In this document: positions 27,301 to 40,600 of the stretch, in pieces
Position numbering within the stretch: the stretch's first letter is position 1
How the letters are laid out: each line of letters opens with the position of its first letter
Origin: Plazaster borealis
Taxonomy: Eukaryota; Echinodermata; Asteroidea; Forcipulatida; Labidiasteridae
Length of the DNA stretch: 64,000 nt
Direction: 5' to 3'
Assembly: GCA_021014325.1 (NCBI GenBank)
Contig: JAJGQC010000650.1
Span: 32,753-96,752, forward strand
Program-made: the position numbers and the translations under genes
The notes under the pieces: generated by a model
Databases searched by the model: none
Seen by the model: only the letters and a program-made list of their open reading frames with translations
What the model was told of the DNA's origin: nothing

Positions 27301-30300
27301 TTTGAAACAAATTCTGCGCTATGTTGGACAATAACTCATGAACTAAGCATGCTAGAGACACAAAATTTATATCCAAATCTGCCTCTCATATCCCCGAGTC
27401 CGAAAATCAAGGTTTTATGGCCACTTTGTGCAATCTTCATACCGGAAATGACCAGCAAGTGGGGATACTCAGAATGTTCCTCAGAAGCATGTTCAATGGG
27501 ATTTTTGTACACAGAACTGTTACTGAGAGAAATACAACATAAGAACGGCCAAATCACCCCCAGAATAATGTTGGATTTGTACAAGTTTTATACCACTGGA
27601 AAGCCCATCTCAAGGGCTCTCTCCTCGTCCTAGTTTCGTTTCTCTGACGATTTTGTAGGCGAGGAGAGCGGCCAGCAAGTAGGGTTGCTACCACCACCAA
27701 CTGGGGCTACGTATCAACACAAGCAAGGCATCTCCTGCCGAAAAACGGTTTGAAACAAATTCTGCGCTATGTTGGACAATAACTCATGAACTAAGCATGC
27801 TAGAGACACAACATTTATATCCAAATCTGCCTCTCATATCCCCGAGTCCGAAAATCAAGGTTTTATGGCCACTTTGTGCAATCTTCATACCGGAAATGAC
27901 CAGCAAGTGGGGATACTCAGAATGTTCCTCAGAAGCATGTTCAATGGGATTTTTGTACACAGAACTGTTACTGAGAGAAATACAACATAAGAACGGCCAA
28001 ATCACCCCCAGAATAATGTTGGATTTGTACAAGTTTTATACCACTGGAAAGCCCATCTCAAGGGCTCTCTCTCGTCCTAGTTTCGTTTCTCTGACGATTT
28101 TGTAGGCGAGGAGAGCGGCCAGCAAGTAGGGTTGCTACCACCACCAACTGGGGCTACGTATCAACACAAGCAAGGCATCTCCTGCCGAAAAACGGTTTGA
28201 AACAAATTCTGCGCTATGTTGGACAATAACTCATGAACTAAGCATGCTAGAGACACAAAATTTATATCCAAATCTGCCTCTCATATCCCCGAGTCCGAAA
28301 ATCAAGGTTTTATGGCCACTTTGTGCAATCTTCATACCGGAAATGACCAGCAAGTGGGGATACTCAGAATGTTCCTCAGAAGCATGTTCAATGGGATTTT
28401 TGTACACAGAACTGTTACTGAGAGAAATACAACATAAGAACGGCCAAATCACCCCCAGAATAATGTTGGATTTGTACAAGTTTTATACCACTGGAAAGCC
28501 CATCTCAAGGGCTCTCTCCTCGTCCTAGTTTCGTTTCTCTGACGATTTTGTAGGCGAGGAGAGCGGCCAGCAAGTAGGGTTGCTACCACCACCAACTGGG
28601 GCTACGTATCAACACAAGCAAGGCATCTCCTGCCGAAAAACGGTTTGAAACAAATTCTGCGCTATGTTGGACAATAACTCATGAACTAAGCATGCTAGAG
28701 ACACAAAATTTATATCCAAATCTGCCTCTCATATCCCCGAGTCCGAAAATCAAGGTTTTATGGCCACTTTGTGCAATCTTCATACCGGAAATGACCAGCA
28801 AGTGGGGATACTCAGAATGTTCCTCAGAAGCATGTTCAATGGGATTTTTGTACACAGAACTGTTACTGAGAGAAATACAACATAAGAACGGCCAAATCAC
28901 CCCCAGAATAATGTTGGATTTGTACAAGTTTTATACCACTGGAAAGCCCATCTCAAGGGCTCTCTCCTCGTCCTAGTTTCGTTTCTCTGACGATTTTGTA
29001 GGCGAGGAGAGCGGCCAGCAAGTAGGGTTGCTACCACCACCAACTGGGGCTACGTATCAACACAAGCAAGGCATCTCCTGCCGAAAAACGGTTTGAAACA
29101 AATTCTGCGCTATGTTGGACAATAACTCATGAACTAAGCATGCTAGAGACACAAAATTTATATCCAAATCTGCCTCTCATATCCCCGAGTCCGAAAATCA
29201 AGGTTTTATGGCCACTTTGTGCAATCTTCATACCGGAAATGACCAGCAAGTGGGGATACTCAGAATGTTCCTCAGAAGCATGTTCAATGGGATTTTTGTA
29301 CACAGAACTGTTACTGAGAGAAATACAACATAAGAACGGCCAAATCACCCCCAGAATAATGTTGGATTTGTACAAGTTTTATACCACTGGAAAGCCCATC
29401 TCAAGGGCTCTCTCTCGTCCTAGTTTCGTTTCTCTGACGATTTTGTAGGCGAGGAGAGCGGCCAGCAAGTAGGGTTGCTACCACCACCAACTGGGGCTAC
29501 GTATCAACACAAGCAAGGCATCTCCTGCCGAAAAACGGTTTGAAACAAATTCTGCGCTATGTTGGACAATAACTCATGAACTAAGCATGCTAGAGACACA
29601 AAATTTATATCCAAATCTGCCTCTCATATCCCCGAGTCCGAAAATCAAGGTTTTATGGCCACTTTGTGCAATCTTCATACCGGAAATGACCAGCAAGTGG
29701 GGATACTCAGAATGTTCCTCAGAAGCATGTTCAATGGGATTTTTGTACACAGAACTGTTACTGAGAGAAATACAACATAAGAACGGCCAAATCACCCCCA
29801 GAATAATGTTGGATTTGTACAAGTTTTATACCACTGGAAAGCCCATCTCAAGGGCTCTCTCCTCGTCCTAGTTTCGTTTCTCTGACGATTTTGTAGGCGA
29901 GGAGAGCGGCCAGCAAGTAGGGTTGCTACCACCACCAACTGGGGCTACGTATCAACACAAGCAAGGCATCTCCTGCCGAAAAACGGTTTGAAACAAATTC
30001 TGCGCTATGTTGGACAATAACTCATGAACTAAGCATGCTAGAGACACAAAATTTATATCCAAATCTGCCTCTCATATCCCCGAGTCCGAAAATCAAGGTT
30101 TTATGGCCACTTTGTGCAATCTTCATACCGGAAATGACCAGCAAGTGGGGATACTCAGAATGTTCCTCAGAAGCATGTTCAATGGGATTTTTGTACACAG
30201 AACTGTTACTGAGAGAAATACAACATAAGAACGGCCAAATCACCCCAGAATAATGTTGGATTTGTACAAGTTTTATACCACTGGAAAGCCCATCTCAAGG

Positions 30301-33300
30301 GCTCTCTCCTCGTTTTAGTTTCGTTTCTCTGACGATTTTGTAGGCGAGGAGAGCGGCCAGCAAGTAGGGTTGCTACCACCACCAACTGGGGCTACGTATC
30401 AACACAAGCAAGGCATCTCCTGCCGAAAAACGGTTTGAAACAAATTCTGCGCTATGTTGGACAATAACTCATGAACTAAGCATGCTAGAGACACAAAATT
30501 TATATCCAAATCTGCCTCTCATATCCCCGAGTCCGAAAATCAAGGTTTTATGGCCACTTTGTGCAATCTTCATACCGGAAATGACCAGCAAGTGGGGATA
30601 CTCAGAATGTTCCTCAGAAGCATGTTCAATGGGATTTTTGTACACAGAACTGTTACTGAGAGAAATACAACATAAGAACGGCCAAATCACCCCAGAATAA
30701 TGTTGGATTTGTACAAGTTTTATACCACTGGAAAGCCCATCTCAAGGGCTCTCTCCTCGTCCTAGTTTCGTTTCTCTGACGATTTTGTAGGCGAGGAGAG
30801 CGGCCAGCAAGTAGGGTTGCTACCACCACCAACTGGGGCTACGTATCAACACAAGCAAGGCATCTCCTGCCGAAAAACGGTTTGAAACAAATTCTGCGCT
30901 ATGTTGGACAATAACTCATGAACTAAGCATGCTAGAGACACAAAATTTATATCCAAATCTGCCTCTCATATCCCCGAGTCCGAAAATCAAGGTTTTATGG
31001 CCACTTTGTGCAATCTTCATACCGGAAATGACCAGCAAGTGGGGATACTCAGAATGTTCCTCAGAAGCATGTTCAATGGGATTTTTGTACACAGAACTGT
31101 TACTGAGAGAAATACAACATAAGAACGGCCAAATCACCCCAGAATAATGTTGGATTTGTACAAGTTTTATACCACTGGAAAGCCCATCTCAAGGGCTCTC
31201 TCCTCGTCCTAGTTTCGTTTCTCTGACGATTTTGTAGGCGAGGAGAGCGGCCAGCAAGTAGGGTTGCTACCACCACCAACTGGGGCTACGTATCAACACA
31301 AGCAAGGCATCTCCTGCCGAAAAACGGTTTGAAACAAATTCTGCGCTATGTTGGACAATAACTCATGAACTAAGCATGCTAGAGACACAAAATTTATATC
31401 CAAATCTGCCTCTCATATCCCCGAGTCCGAAAATCAAGGTTTTATGGCCACTTTGTGCAATCTTCATACCGGAAATGACCAGCAAGTGGGGATACTCAGA
31501 ATGTTCCTCAGAAGCATGTTCAATGGGATTTTTGTACACAGAACTGTTACTGAGAGAAATACAACATAAGAACGGCCAAATCACCCCCAGAATAATGTTG
31601 GATTTGTACAAGTTTTATACCACTGGAAAGCCCATCTCAAGGGCTCTCTCCTCGTCCTAGTTTCGTTTCTCTGACGATTTTGTAGGCGAGGAGAGCGGCC
31701 AGCAAGTAGGGTTGCTACCACCACCAACTGGGGCTACGTATCAACACAAGCAAGGCATCTCCTGCCGAAAAACGGTTTGAAACAAATTCTGCGCTATGTT
31801 GGACAATAACTCATGAACTAAGCATGCTAGAGACACAACATTTATATCCAAATCTGCCTCTCATATCCCCGAGTCCGAAAATCAAGGTTTTATGGCCACT
31901 TTGTGCAATCTTCATACCGGAAATGACCAGCAAGTGGGGATACTCAGAATGTTCCTCAGAAGCATGTTCAATGGGATTTTTGTACACAGAACTGTTACTG
32001 AGAGAAATACAACATAAGAACGGCCAAATCACCCCAGAATAATGTTGGATTTGTACAAGTTTTATACCACTGGAAAGCCCATCTCAAGGGCTCTCTCCTC
32101 GTCCTAGTTTCGTTTCTCTGACGATTTTGTAGGCGAGGAGAGCGGCCAGCAAGTAGGGTTGCTACCACCACCAACTGGGGCTACGTATCAACACAAGCAA
32201 GGCATCTCCTGCCGAAAAACGGTTTGAAACAAATTCTGCGCTATGTTGGACAATAACTCATGAACTAAGCATGCTAGAGACACAAAATTTATATCCAAAT
32301 CTGCCTCTCATATCCCCGAGTCCGAAAATCAAGGTTTTATGGCCACTTTGTGCAATCTTCATACCGGAAATGACCAGCAAGTGGGGATACTCAGAATGTT
32401 CCTCAGAAGCATGTTCAATGGGATTTTTGTACACAGAACTGTTACTGAGAGAAATACAACATAAGAACGGCCAAATCACCCCCAGAATAATGTTGGATTT
32501 GTACAAGTTTTATACCACTGGAAAGCCCATCTCAAGGGCTCTCTCCTCGTGCTAGTTTCGTTTCTCTGACGATTTTGTAGGCGAGGAGAGCGGCCAGCAA
32601 GTAGGGTTGCTACCACCACCAACTGGGGCTACGTATCAACACAAGCAAGGCATCTCCTGCCGAAAAACGGTTTGAAACAAATTCTGCGCTATGTTGGACA
32701 ATAACTCATGAACTAAGCATGCTAGAGACACAACATTTATATCCAAATCTGCCTCTCATATCCCCGAGTCCGAAAATCAAGGTTTTATGGCCACTTTGTG
32801 CAATCTTCATACCGGAAATGACCAGCAAGTGGGGATACTCAGAATGTTCCTCAGAAGCATGTTCAATGGGATTTTTGTACACAGAACTGTTACTGAGAGA
32901 AATACAACATAAGAACGGCCAAATCACCCCCAGAATAATGTTGGATTTGTACAAGTTTTATACCACTGGAAAGCCCATCTCAAGGGCTCTCTCCTCGTCC
33001 TAGTTTCGTTTCTCTGACGATTTTGTAGGCGAGGAGAGCGGCCAGCAAGTAGGGTTGCTACCACCACCAACTGGGGCTACGTATCAACACAAGCAAGGCA
33101 TCTCCTGCCGAAAAACGGTTTGAAACAAATTCTGCGCTATGTTGGACAATAACTCATGAACTAAGCATGCTAGAGACACAAAATTTATATCCAAATCTGC
33201 CTCTCATATCCCCGAGTCCGAAAATCAAGGTTTTATGGCCACTTTGTGCAATCTTCATACCGGAAATGACCAGCAAGTGGGGATACTCAGAATGTTCCTC

Positions 33301-34061
33301 AGAAGCATGTTCAATGGGATTTTTGTACACAGAACTGTTACTGAGAGAAATACAACATAAGAACGGCCAAATCACCCCCAGAATAATGTTGGATTTGTAC
33401 AAGTTTTATACCACTGGAAAGCCCATCTCAAGGGCTCTCTCCTCGTCCTAGTTTCGTTTCTCTGACGATTTTGTAGGCGAGGAGAGCGGCCAGCAAGTAG
33501 GGTTGCTACCACCACCAACTGGGGCTACGTATCAACACAAGCAAGGCATCTCCTGCCGAAAAACGGTTTGAAACAAATTCTGCGCTATGTTGGACAATAA
33601 CTCATGAACTAAGCATGCTAGAGACACAACATTTATATCCAAATCTGCCTCTCATATCCCCGAGTCCGAAAATCAAGGTTTTATGGCCACTTTGTGCAAT
33701 CTTCATACCGGAAATGACCAGCAAGTGGGGATACTCAGAATGTTCCTCAGAAGCATGTTCAATGGGATTTTTGTACACAGAACTGTTACTGAGAGAAATA
33801 CAACATAAGAACGGCCAAATCACCCCAGAATAATGTTGGATTTGTACAAGTTTTATACCACTGGAAAGCCCATCTCAAGGGCTCTCTCCTCGTCCTAGTT
33901 TCGTTTCTCTGACGATTTTGTAGGCGAGGAGAGCGGCCAGCAAGTAGGGTTGCTACCACCACCAACTGGGGCTACGTATCAACACAAGCAAGGCATCTCC
34001 TGCCGAAAAACGGTTTGAAACAAATTCTGCGCTATGTTGGACAATAACTCATGAACTAAGC

Positions 34062-37000
34062 ATGCTAGAGACACAAAATTTATATCCAAATCTGCCTCTC
34101 ATATCCCCGAGTCCGAAAATCAAGGTTTTATGGCCACTTTGTGCAATCTTCATACCGGAAATGACCAGCAAGTGGGGATACTCAGAATGTTCCTCAGAAG
34201 CATGTTCAATGGGATTTTTGTACACAGAACTGTTACTGAGAGAAATACAACATAAGAACGGCCAAATCACCCCCAGAATAATGTTGGATTTGTACAAGTT
34301 TTATACCACTGGAAAGCCCATCTCAAGGGCTCTCTCTCGTCCTAGTTTCGTTTCTCTGACGATTTTGTAGGCGAGGAGAGCGGCCAGCAAGTAGGGTTGC
34401 TACCACCACCAACTGGGGCTACGTATCAACACAAGCAAGGCATCTCCTGCCGAAAAACGGTTTGAAACAAATTCTGCGCTATGTTGGACAATAACTCATG
34501 AACTAAGCATGCTAGAGACACAAAATTTATATCCAAATCTGCCTCTCATATCCCCGAGTCCGAAAATCAAGGTTTTATGGCCACTTTGTGCAATCTTCAT
34601 ACCGGAAATGACCAGCAAGTGGGGATACTCAGAATGTTCCTCAGAAGCATGTTCAATGGGATTTTTGTACACAGAACTGTTACTGAGAGAAATACAACAT
34701 AAGAACGGCCAAATCACCCCCAGAATAATGTTGGATTTGTACAAGTTTTATACCACTGGAAAGCCCATCTCAAGGGCTCTCTCCTCGTCCTAGTTTCGTT
34801 TCTCTGACGATTTTGTAGGCGAGGAGAGCGGCCAGCAAGTAGGGTTGCTACCACCACCAACTGGGGCTACGTATCAACACAAGCAAGGCATCTCCTGCCG
34901 AAAAACGGTTTGAAACAAATTCTGCGCTATGTTGGACAATAACTCATGAACTAAGCATGCTAGAGACACAAAATTTATATCCAAATCTGCCTCTCATATC
35001 CCCGAGTCCGAAAATCAAGGTTTTATGGCCACTTTGTGCAATCTTCATACCGGAAATGACCAGCAAGTGGGGATACTCAGAATGTTCCTCAGAAGCATGT
35101 TCAATGGGATTTTTGTACACAGAACTGTTACTGAGAGAAATACAACATAAGAACGGCCAAATCACCCCCAGAATAATGTTGGATTTGTACAAGTTTTATA
35201 CCACTGGAAAGCCCATCTCAAGGGCTCTCTCCTCGTCCTAGTTTCGTTTCTCTGACGATTTTGTAGGCGAGGAGAGCGGCCAGCAAGTAGGGTTGCTACC
35301 ACCACCAACTGGGGCTACGTATCAACACAAGCAAGGCATCTCCTGCCGAAAAACGGTTTGAAACAAATTCTGCGCTATGTTGGACAATAACTCATGAACT
35401 AAGCATGCTAGAGACACAAAATTTATATCCAAATCTGCCTCTCATATCCCCGAGTCCGAAAATCAAGGTTTTATGGCCACTTTGTGCAATCTTCATACCG
35501 GAAATGACCAGCAAGTGGGGATACTCAGAATGTTCCTCAGAAGCATGTTCAATGGGATTTTTGTACACAGAACTGTTACTGAGAGAAATACAACATAAGA
35601 ACGGCCAAATCACCCCAGAATAATGTTGGATTTGTACAAGTTTTATACCACTGGAAAGCCCATCTCAAGGGCTCTCTCCTCGTCCTAGTTTCGTTTCTCT
35701 GACGATTTTGTAGGCGAGGAGAGCGGCCAGCAAGTAGGGTTGCTACCACCACCAACTGGGGCTACGTATCAACACAAGCAAGGCATCTCCTGCCGAAAAA
35801 CGGTTTGAAACAAATTCTGCGCTATGTTGGACAATAACTCATGAACTAAGCATGCTAGAGACACAAAATTTATATCCAAATCTGCCTCTCATATCCCCGA
35901 GTCCGAAAATCAAGGTTTTATGGCCACTTTGTGCAATCTTCATACCGGAAATGACCAGCAAGTGGGGATACTCAGAATGTTCCTCAGAAGCATGTTCAAT
36001 GGGATTTTTGTACACAGAACTGTTACTGAGAGAAATACAACATAAGAACGGCCAAATCACCCCCAGAATAATGTTGGATTTGTACAAGTTTTATACCACT
36101 GGAAAGCCCATCTCAAGGGCTCTCTCTCGTCCTAGTTTCGTTTCTCTGACGATTTTGTAGGCGAGGAGAGCGGCCAGCAAGTAGGGTTGCTACCACCACC
36201 AACTGGGGCTACGTATCAACACAAGCAAGGCATCTCCTGCCGAAAAACGGTTTGAAACAAATTCTGCGCTATGTTGGACAATAACTCATGAACTAAGCAT
36301 GCTAGAGACACAAAATTTATATCCAAATCTGCCTCTCATATCCCCGAGTCCGAAAATCAAGGTTTTATGGCCACTTTGTGCAATCTTCATACCGGAAATG
36401 ACCAGCAAGTGGGGATACTCAGAATGTTCCTCAGAAGCATGTTCAATGGGATTTTTGTACACAGAACTGTTACTGAGAGAAATACAACATAAGAACGGCC
36501 AAATCACCCCCAGAATAATGTTGGATTTGTACAAGTTTTATACCACTGGAAAGCCCATCTCAAGGGCTCTCTCCTCGTCCTAGTTTCGTTTCTCTGACGA
36601 TTTTGTAGGCGAGGAGAGCGGCCAGCAAGTAGGGTTGCTACCACCACCAACTGGGGCTACGTATCAACACAAGCAAGGCATCTCCTGCCGAAAAACGGTT
36701 TGAAACAAATTCTGCGCTATGTTGGACAATAACTCATGAACTAAGCATGCTAGAGACACAAAATTTATATCCAAATCTGCCTCTCATATCCCCGAGTCCG
36801 AAAATCAAGGTTTTATGGCCACTTTGTGCAATCTTCATACCGGAAATGACCAGCAAGTGGGGATACTCAGAATGTTCCTCAGAAGCATGTTCAATGGGAT
36901 TTTTGTACACAGAACTGTTACTGAGAGAAATACAACATAAGAACGGCCAAATCACCCCCAGAATAATGTTGGATTTGTACAAGTTTTATACCACTGGAAA

Positions 37001-37641
37001 GCCCATCTCAAGGGCTCTCTCCTCGTCCTAGTTTCGTTTCTCTGACGATTTTGTAGGCGAGGAGAGCGGCCAGCAAGTAGGGTTGCTACCACCACCAACT
37101 GGGGCTACGTATCAACACAAGCAAGGCATCTCCTGCCGAAAAACGGTTTGAAACAAATTCTGCGCTATGTTGGACAATAACTCATGAACTAAGCATGCTA
37201 GAGACACAAAATTTATATCCAAATCTGCCTCTCATATCCCCGAGTCCGAAAATCAAGGTTTTATGGCCACTTTGTGCAATCTTCATACCGGAAATGACCA
37301 GCAAGTGGGGATACTCAGAATGTTCCTCAGAAGCATGTTCAATGGGATTTTTGTACACAGAACTGTTACTGAGAGAAATACAACATAAGAACGGCCAAAT
37401 CACCCCAGAATAATGTTGGATTTGTACAAGTTTTATACCACTGGAAAGCCCATCTCAAGGGCTCTCTCCTCGTCCTAGTTTCGTTTCTCTGACGATTTTG
37501 TAGGCGAGGAGAGCGGCCAGCAAGTAGGGTTGCTACCACCACCAACTGGGGCTACGTATCAACACAAGCAAGGCATCTCCTGCCGAAAAACGGTTTGAAA
37601 CAAATTCTGCGCTATGTTGGACAATAACTCATGAACTAAGC
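34062..37641 (+). repeat. Tandem duplication of a four-monomer block (2 x 1790 bp)
   Basis: Units at 34062 and 35852 share the CTCTCTCTCGTCC deletion variant. Each is followed by two standard 448-bp units and then a four-C 447-bp unit (35405 and 37195). The variant recurs at 37642, exactly 1790 bp after 35852, and the order breaks down from there. This is a tetrameric higher-order repeat produced by a recent local duplication. Confidence 0.7.
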
Positions 37642-40600
37642 ATGCTAGAGACACAAAATTTATATCCAAATCTGCCTCTCATATCCCCGAGTCCGAAAAT
37701 CAAGGTTTTATGGCCACTTTGTGCAATCTTCATACCGGAAATGACCAGCAAGTGGGGATACTCAGAATGTTCCTCAGAAGCATGTTCAATGGGATTTTTG
37801 TACACAGAACTGTTACTGAGAGAAATACAACATAAGAACGGCCAAATCACCCCCAGAATAATGTTGGATTTGTACAAGTTTTATACCACTGGAAAGCCCA
37901 TCTCAAGGGCTCTCTCTCGTCCTAGTTTCGTTTCTCTGACGATTTTGTAGGCGAGGAGAGCGGCCAGCAAGTAGGGTTGCTACCACCACCAACTGGGGCT
38001 ACGTATCAACACAAGCAAGGCATCTCCTGCCGAAAAACGGTTTGAAACAAATTCTGCGCTATGTTGGACAATAACTCATGAACTAAGCATGCTAGAGACA
38101 CAAAATTTATATCCAAATCTGCCTCTCATATCCCCGAGTCCGAAAATCAAGGTTTTATGGCCACTTTGTGCAATCTTCATACCGGAAATGACCAGCAAGT
38201 GGGGATACTCAGAATGTTCCTCAGAAGCATGTTCAATGGGATTTTTGTACACAGAACTGTTACTGAGAGAAATACAACATAAGAACGGCCAAATCACCCC
38301 AGAATAATGTTGGATTTGTACAAGTTTTATACCACTGGAAAGCCCATCTCAAGGGCTCTCTCCTCGTCCTAGTTTCGTTTCTCTGACGATTTTGTAGGCG
38401 AGGAGAGCGGCCAGCAAGTAGGGTTGCTACCACCACCAACTGGGGCTACGTATCAACACAAGCAAGGCATCTCCTGCCGAAAAACGGTTTGAAACAAATT
38501 CTGCGCTATGTTGGACAATAACTCATGAACTAAGCATGCTAGAGACACAAAATTTATATCCAAATCTGCCTCTCATATCCCCGAGTCCGAAAATCAAGGT
38601 TTTATGGCCACTTTGTGCAATCTTCATACCGGAAATGACCAGCAAGTGGGGATACTCAGAATGTTCCTCAGAAGCATGTTCAATGGGATTTTTGTACACA
38701 GAACTGTTACTGAGAGAAATACAACATAAGAACGGCCAAATCACCCCAGAATAATGTTGGATTTGTACAAGTTTTATACCACTGGAAAGCCCATCTCAAG
38801 GGCTCTCTCCTCGTCCTAGTTTCGTTTCTCTGACGATTTTGTAGGCGAGGAGAGCGGCCAGCAAGTAGGGTTGCTACCACCACCAACTGGGGCTACGTAT
38901 CAACACAAGCAAGGCATCTCCTGCCGAAAAACGGTTTGAAACAAATTCTGCGCTATGTTGGACAATAACTCATGAACTAAGCATGCTAGAGACACAACAT
39001 TTATATCCAAATCTGCCTCTCATATCCGCGAGTCCGAAAATCAAGGTTTTATGGCCACTTTGTGCAATCTTCATACCGGAAATGACCAGCAAGTGGGGAT
39101 ACTCAGAATGTTCCTCAGAAGCATGTTCAATGGGATTTTTGTACACAGAACTGTTACTGAGAGAAATACAACATAAGAACGGCCAAATCACCCCCAGAAT
39201 AATGTTGGATTTGTACAAGTTTTATACCACTGGAAAGCCCATCTCAAGGGCTCTCTCCTCGTCCTAGTTTCGTTTCTCTGACGATTTTGTAGGCGAGGAG
39301 AGCGGCCAGCAAGTAGGGTTGCTACCACCACCAACTGGGGCTACGTATCAACACAAGCAAGGCATCTCCTGCCGAAAAACGGTTTGAAACAAATTCTGCG
39401 CTATGTTGGACAATAACTCATGAACTAAGCATGCTAGAGACACAAAATTTATATCCAAATCTGCCTCTCATATCCCCGAGTCCGAAAATCAAGGTTTTAT
39501 GGCCACTTTGTGCAATCTTCATACCGGAAATGACCAGCAAGTGGGGATACTCAGAATGTTCCTCAGAAGCATGTTCAATGGGATTTTTGTACACAGAACT
39601 GTTACTGAGAGAAATACAACATAAGAACGGCCAAATCACCCCCAGAATAATGTTGGATTTGTACAAGTTTTATACCACTGGAAAGCCCATCTCAAGGGCT
39701 CTCTCCTCGTGCTAGTTTCGTTTCTCTGACGATTTTGTAGGCGAGGAGAGCGGCCAGCAAGTAGGGTTGCTACCACCACCAACTGGGGCTACGTATCAAC
39801 ACAAGCAAGGCATCTCCTGCCGAAAAACGGTTTGAAACAAATTCTGCGCTATGTTGGACAATAACTCATGAACTAAGCATGCTAGAGACACAACATTTAT
39901 ATCCAAATCTGCCTCTCATATCCCCGAGTCCGAAAATCAAGGTTTTATGGCCACTTTGTGCAATCTTCATACCGGAAATGACCAGCAAGTGGGGATACTC
40001 AGAATGTTCCTCAGAAGCATGTTCAATGGGATTTTTGTACACAGAACTGTTACTGAGAGAAATACAACATAAGAACGGCCAAATCACCCCAGAATAATGT
40101 TGGATTTGTACAAGTTTTATACCACTGGAAAGCCCATCTCAAGGGCTCTCTCTCGTCCTAGTTTCGTTTCTCTGACGATTTTGTAGGCGAGGAGAGCGGC
40201 CAGCAAGTAGGGTTGCTACCACCACCAACTGGGGCTACGTATCAACACAAGCAAGGCATCTCCTGCCGAAAAACGGTTTGAAACAAATTCTGCGCTATGT
40301 TGGACAATAACTCATGAACTAAGCATGCTAGAGACACAACATTTATATCCAAATCTGCCTCTCATATCCCCGAGTCCGAAAATCAAGGTTTTATGGCCAC
40401 TTTGTGCAATCTTCATACCGGAAATGACCAGCAAGTGGGGATACTCAGAATGTTCCTCAGAAGCATGTTCAATGGGATTTTTGTACACAGAACTGTTACT
40501 GAGAGAAATACAACATAAGAACGGCCAAATCACCCCCAGAATAATGTTGGATTTGTACAAGTTTTATACCACTGGAAAGCCCATCTCAAGGGCTCTCTCC

